Shown piece by piece: positions 62,272 through 64,000 of a DNA stretch of 64,000 nucleotides. This DNA comes from Chloroflexota bacterium. GTDB lineage: Bacteria > Chloroflexota > Anaerolineae > JAAYZQ01. The translations under genes were made by a program, and so were the position numbers. Each line of letters starts with the position of its first letter. Position 1 is the stretch's first letter. Under the pieces are notes generated by a model that saw only the letters and a program-made list of their open reading frames with translations, was not told where the DNA came from and ran no database searches. The stretch spans positions 91,322 to 155,321 of the forward strand of contig JAGVRI010000003.1 of the NCBI GenBank assembly GCA_018606645.1, written 5' to 3'.

Positions 62272-62308
62272 AATCTGGCAGGTCCTGGGCGGCCTGCCAG
62301 ATTTCTTT
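62272..62308 (+). terminator. Terminator after lipoprotein gene
   Basis: 11-bp perfect stem AATCTGGCAGG/CCTGCCAGATT with a 10-nt loop, followed by TCTTTG. 26 nt after the stop. Confidence 0.65.
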
Positions 62309-62385
62309 GGGCCGAACGTGGGAATGGAAAGGGTCGAATCAGGGAGGACGGTCGCCTGGCGATGGCACGTTTGGGTCCGATTAAC

Positions 62386-63600
62386 TCACGGAGTAATTTC
62401 GGTTGAGCGCAATAGGCGTCCGTCAGCGAGGCCTATGTAGAACTGATTGTCGAGAAACTCCAGCGATTGGGGTGCATGGCCTAGAGAGCACGGCTGTTCC
62501 GTGCCTGGCTCCGCTGGCATCGGCTCAACCTTCAGGTCGAGGCGGATCAACTGTACAAAGTCCTCCTCACTCCGTGAGGCCAGCGAGGCGGCACGAAAGA
62601 TACTCCCCTCTCCCGTGGGGAACCCGCTAAGGACCATGAGCCCTTTGTCGGTAGATAGCACATCCCGCACCGGTTCACCAAAATCCACGGTCCAACGACT
62701 GTTGCCATCAAAGAAATAGAGATGGGTGTCGTTAAGACAACGATAGGGAGCCATGGCAATCGCGCCTTTGAACCAGGCATTCTTGTGAACGTGAGCGCCA
62801 GGCTCAAGAAGGCTCGACGGCACACAATCTGCTTCTTCCCATTTGTCCCCATCGAAAGCCAGGCAACCGGTCCCTACCGTGGTCGCATATGCTCGATTGG
62901 CCAGGACGAACAGACTGGTGGCGTCCCCGTAACCAGCGTTCTGAAAATCTGGCCCGTCCTGCCAGCTCTGACCGTTGTCAGAGGAGACCCACACGGCCCC
63001 AAAGGCGAAGTTGTCCTTGCTGACTCGGCCCACGGCGACCAAAGACCTGCCAAGTTGGGCGACATCCCAGACGTGGATGGCAGAAGGGATAGAACGTCGT
63101 TTCAGCCATGAGTGTCCCCAGGACTTGAGGTACAGGTTCCCGAGCCCCCAGTCTTCGGTGGCGTCAGTGCCGGGAGCGTACAAGGTGTCGTTGAACACTC
63201 GAAAGATCTCCAAGGCTTCCTCATCGGCCACAAAACCATCATCGCGCACGAATTGACCTGTTTCCAGGTTCAGGTAGATCAGGTGCACCGGACCGGTGTT
63301 TTCCATCCAATCGCCGTGGGCCAGGTAGATCCGGTTGTGCCAGCGTTGGAGGTCCCACAGACCCCAATGCCTGGGGTTCGGATGATAGTCGGCCGGGGTG
63401 CCTATCAGTTCGAATTCAACAGACACTGGTCGAGAGCGAATGCCTGGAGATGGGCCAGGTGATGCAGAGGGAATGACCGGGACAGCCGGTGTTGGAAGGG
63501 CAGAGGTCGGTGTCTCAGCAGGCAGTGGAGGGAGCAACGAGGTGCATGCCGCGAGAGAGAACAGCAAAAGCAGAATCGTGTACAACTCCCACTGAATCAT
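62386..63600 (-). CDS. Lipoprotein with beta-propeller-like body
   Basis: A 404-residue exported lipoprotein: TILLLLFSLAAC lipobox, a Pro/Thr-rich linker, then a repetitive beta body with an Asp-box-like SSDNGQSW and repeated blade-like stretches (RIYLAHGDWM, GTDATEDWGLGNLYL, VAVGRVSKDNFAFGAVWV, VLANRAYATTVGTG). Such folds bind sugars or proteins; function unknown. ATG 63600 is chosen (GGAGAG upstream), since the ATG at 63633 would sit at the transcription start. Confidence 0.78.
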   Translation of the reverse strand: MIQWELYTILLLLFSLAACTSLLPPLPAETPTSALPTPAVPVIPSASPGPSPGIRSRPVSVEFELIGTPADYHPNPRHWGLWDLQRWHNRIYLAHGDWMENTGPVHLIYLNLETGQFVRDDGFVADEEALEIFRVFNDTLYAPGTDATEDWGLGNLYLKSWGHSWLKRRSIPSAIHVWDVAQLGRSLVAVGRVSKDNFAFGAVWVSSDNGQSWQDGPDFQNAGYGDATSLFVLANRAYATTVGTGCLAFDGDKWEEADCVPSSLLEPGAHVHKNAWFKGAIAMAPYRCLNDTHLYFFDGNSRWTVDFGEPVRDVLSTDKGLMVLSGFPTGEGSIFRAASLASRSEEDFVQLIRLDLKVEPMPAEPGTEQPCSLGHAPQSLEFLDNQFYIGLADGRLLRSTEITP

Positions 63601-63639
63601 CGCTACTCTCCGCGTACTTGTCCTTTGTTCCATTCTGAC

Positions 63640-63668
63640 ATTATACTGCTACTCTATGGCATGGTCAA
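63640..63668 (-). promoter_or_regulatory. Promoter of minus-strand lipoprotein gene
   Basis: Minus strand: TTGACC (63663-63668), 17-nt spacer, TATAAT (63640-63645). Its -35 is 1 nt from the -35 of the rnpB promoter on the other strand. Confidence 0.65.
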
Positions 63669-63669
63669 T

Positions 63670-63698
63670 TTGAGCGGTTTCAAATCTCGTGGTATAAT
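63670..63698 (+). promoter_or_regulatory. Promoter of rnpB
   Basis: TTGAGC (63670-63675), 17-nt spacer, TATAAT (63693-63698), placing the transcript start near 63705. Confidence 0.7.
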
Positions 63699-63702
63699 TT
63701 CG

Positions 63703-64000
63703 GGGCGGATCGATGGGTGAGCCGCCGCTGGGTGGCATTTGCTGCCCAGAGGAACTTCCCGACTCCCAGTCCTGTCTGAGCTTTGGCTCAGGGCAGGACA
63801 AGGCTGCCCCACGAAACAGGAAGTGGGGGCAGGCTGGCGAGAGCCGGTCCTGACTACAACCGCAACAGAAAGGATTCCCGCCTGTGCCATGGGCACGGGT
63901 AAGGGGCGAACCGGTGGGGTAAGAGCCCACCAGCGGTTCTGGCAACAGAGCCGGCTGGGCGAGCGTGCGGCCGGGAGCAAGGCGAGTGGGCCGGGCAGTA
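63703..64000 (+). ncRNA. rnpB: RNase P RNA, cut at 3' by window end
   Basis: The catalytic RNA that matures tRNA 5' ends. Recognised by the conserved blocks CAACAGAAAG (CR-II side), GGTAAGGGGCGAACC and GGTAAGAGCCCACC-like GGGGTAAGAGCCCACC (CR-III), AACAGAG and GGGAGCAAGG, in the order seen in E. coli M1 RNA. The CR-I/P4 5' strand at 63750-63766 reads GAGGAACTTCCCGACTC rather than the common GAGGAAAGTCCGGGCTC; the bulged U is kept. The 3' part, including CR-V, lies outside the window. Frames read across it are not genes. Confidence 0.9.

Overview
The window reads as a stretch of chromosome from a strict anaerobe, most likely an uncultured Chloroflexota (Anaerolineae-like) acetogen. I infer this from protein flavour only (giant modified SecA, KaiC-like ATPase, multi-GAF kinases, PTE-rich lipoproteins, secreted proteins ending in YLPLV). 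DNA is GC-rich and densely coded. Most visible promoters are sigma-70-like with an exact 17-bp spacer.

Layout. 1-5368: 3' part of secA, carrying a huge insertion that includes twelve 63-residue repeats. 5.4-12.2 kb: HTH protein, KaiC-like ATPase, two small membrane proteins and a PAS-(GAF)7 histidine kinase. 12.2-18.9 kb: two phosphate acyltransferase paralogues around a P-loop ATPase, then a four-subunit branched-chain 2-oxoacid:ferredoxin oxidoreductase and a metallo-beta-lactamase-fold hydrolase. 19.0-21.7 kb (minus): maf, a Cys-rich small protein, mutM and a membrane-anchored protein. 21.9-26.8 kb (minus): a five-gene methyltransferase operon (UroD/MtaA-like, glycine-amidinotransferase-like, FmdB zinc ribbon, corrinoid protein, non-pyrrolysine MttB). 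It is divergent from a Dpp/Opp-type ABC transporter operon (27.1-32.8 kb). 33-38.4 kb: repeat-rich accessory region with secreted proteins sharing a C-terminal YLPLV motif, plus gene remnants. 38.5-43.7 kb: LarA-like protein, a second UroD/corrinoid set (minus) and a divergent methyl-THF:corrinoid methyltransferase with a MetH-activation-like protein. 43.9-48.1 kb: two-component system, ureohydrolase and 2-hydroxyacid dehydrogenase. 48.3-60.8 kb: Wood-Ljungdahl block fhs, HMA-like protein, CODH (acsA), ACS (acsB), acsD, acsC, corrinoid activator acsV and acsE. 61-63.6 kb: two lipoproteins. 63.7 kb to the end: RNase P RNA, cut by the window edge.

How it fits together. Methyl groups taken from a methylated substrate by MttB/corrinoid/UroD systems, or formed from formate via Fhs, can pass through methyl-THF and AcsE to the corrinoid iron-sulfur protein (AcsCD). 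ACS/CODH then condenses them with CO and CoA to acetyl-CoA. The oxoacid oxidoreductase with phosphate acyltransferases could supply reduced ferredoxin and acyl-phosphates for ATP. The most novel candidates are the repeat-bearing SecA, the MttB-amidinotransferase operon with its shared regulatory motif, the CxxC-less HMA-like protein ahead of CODH, and the YLPLV C-terminal signature.
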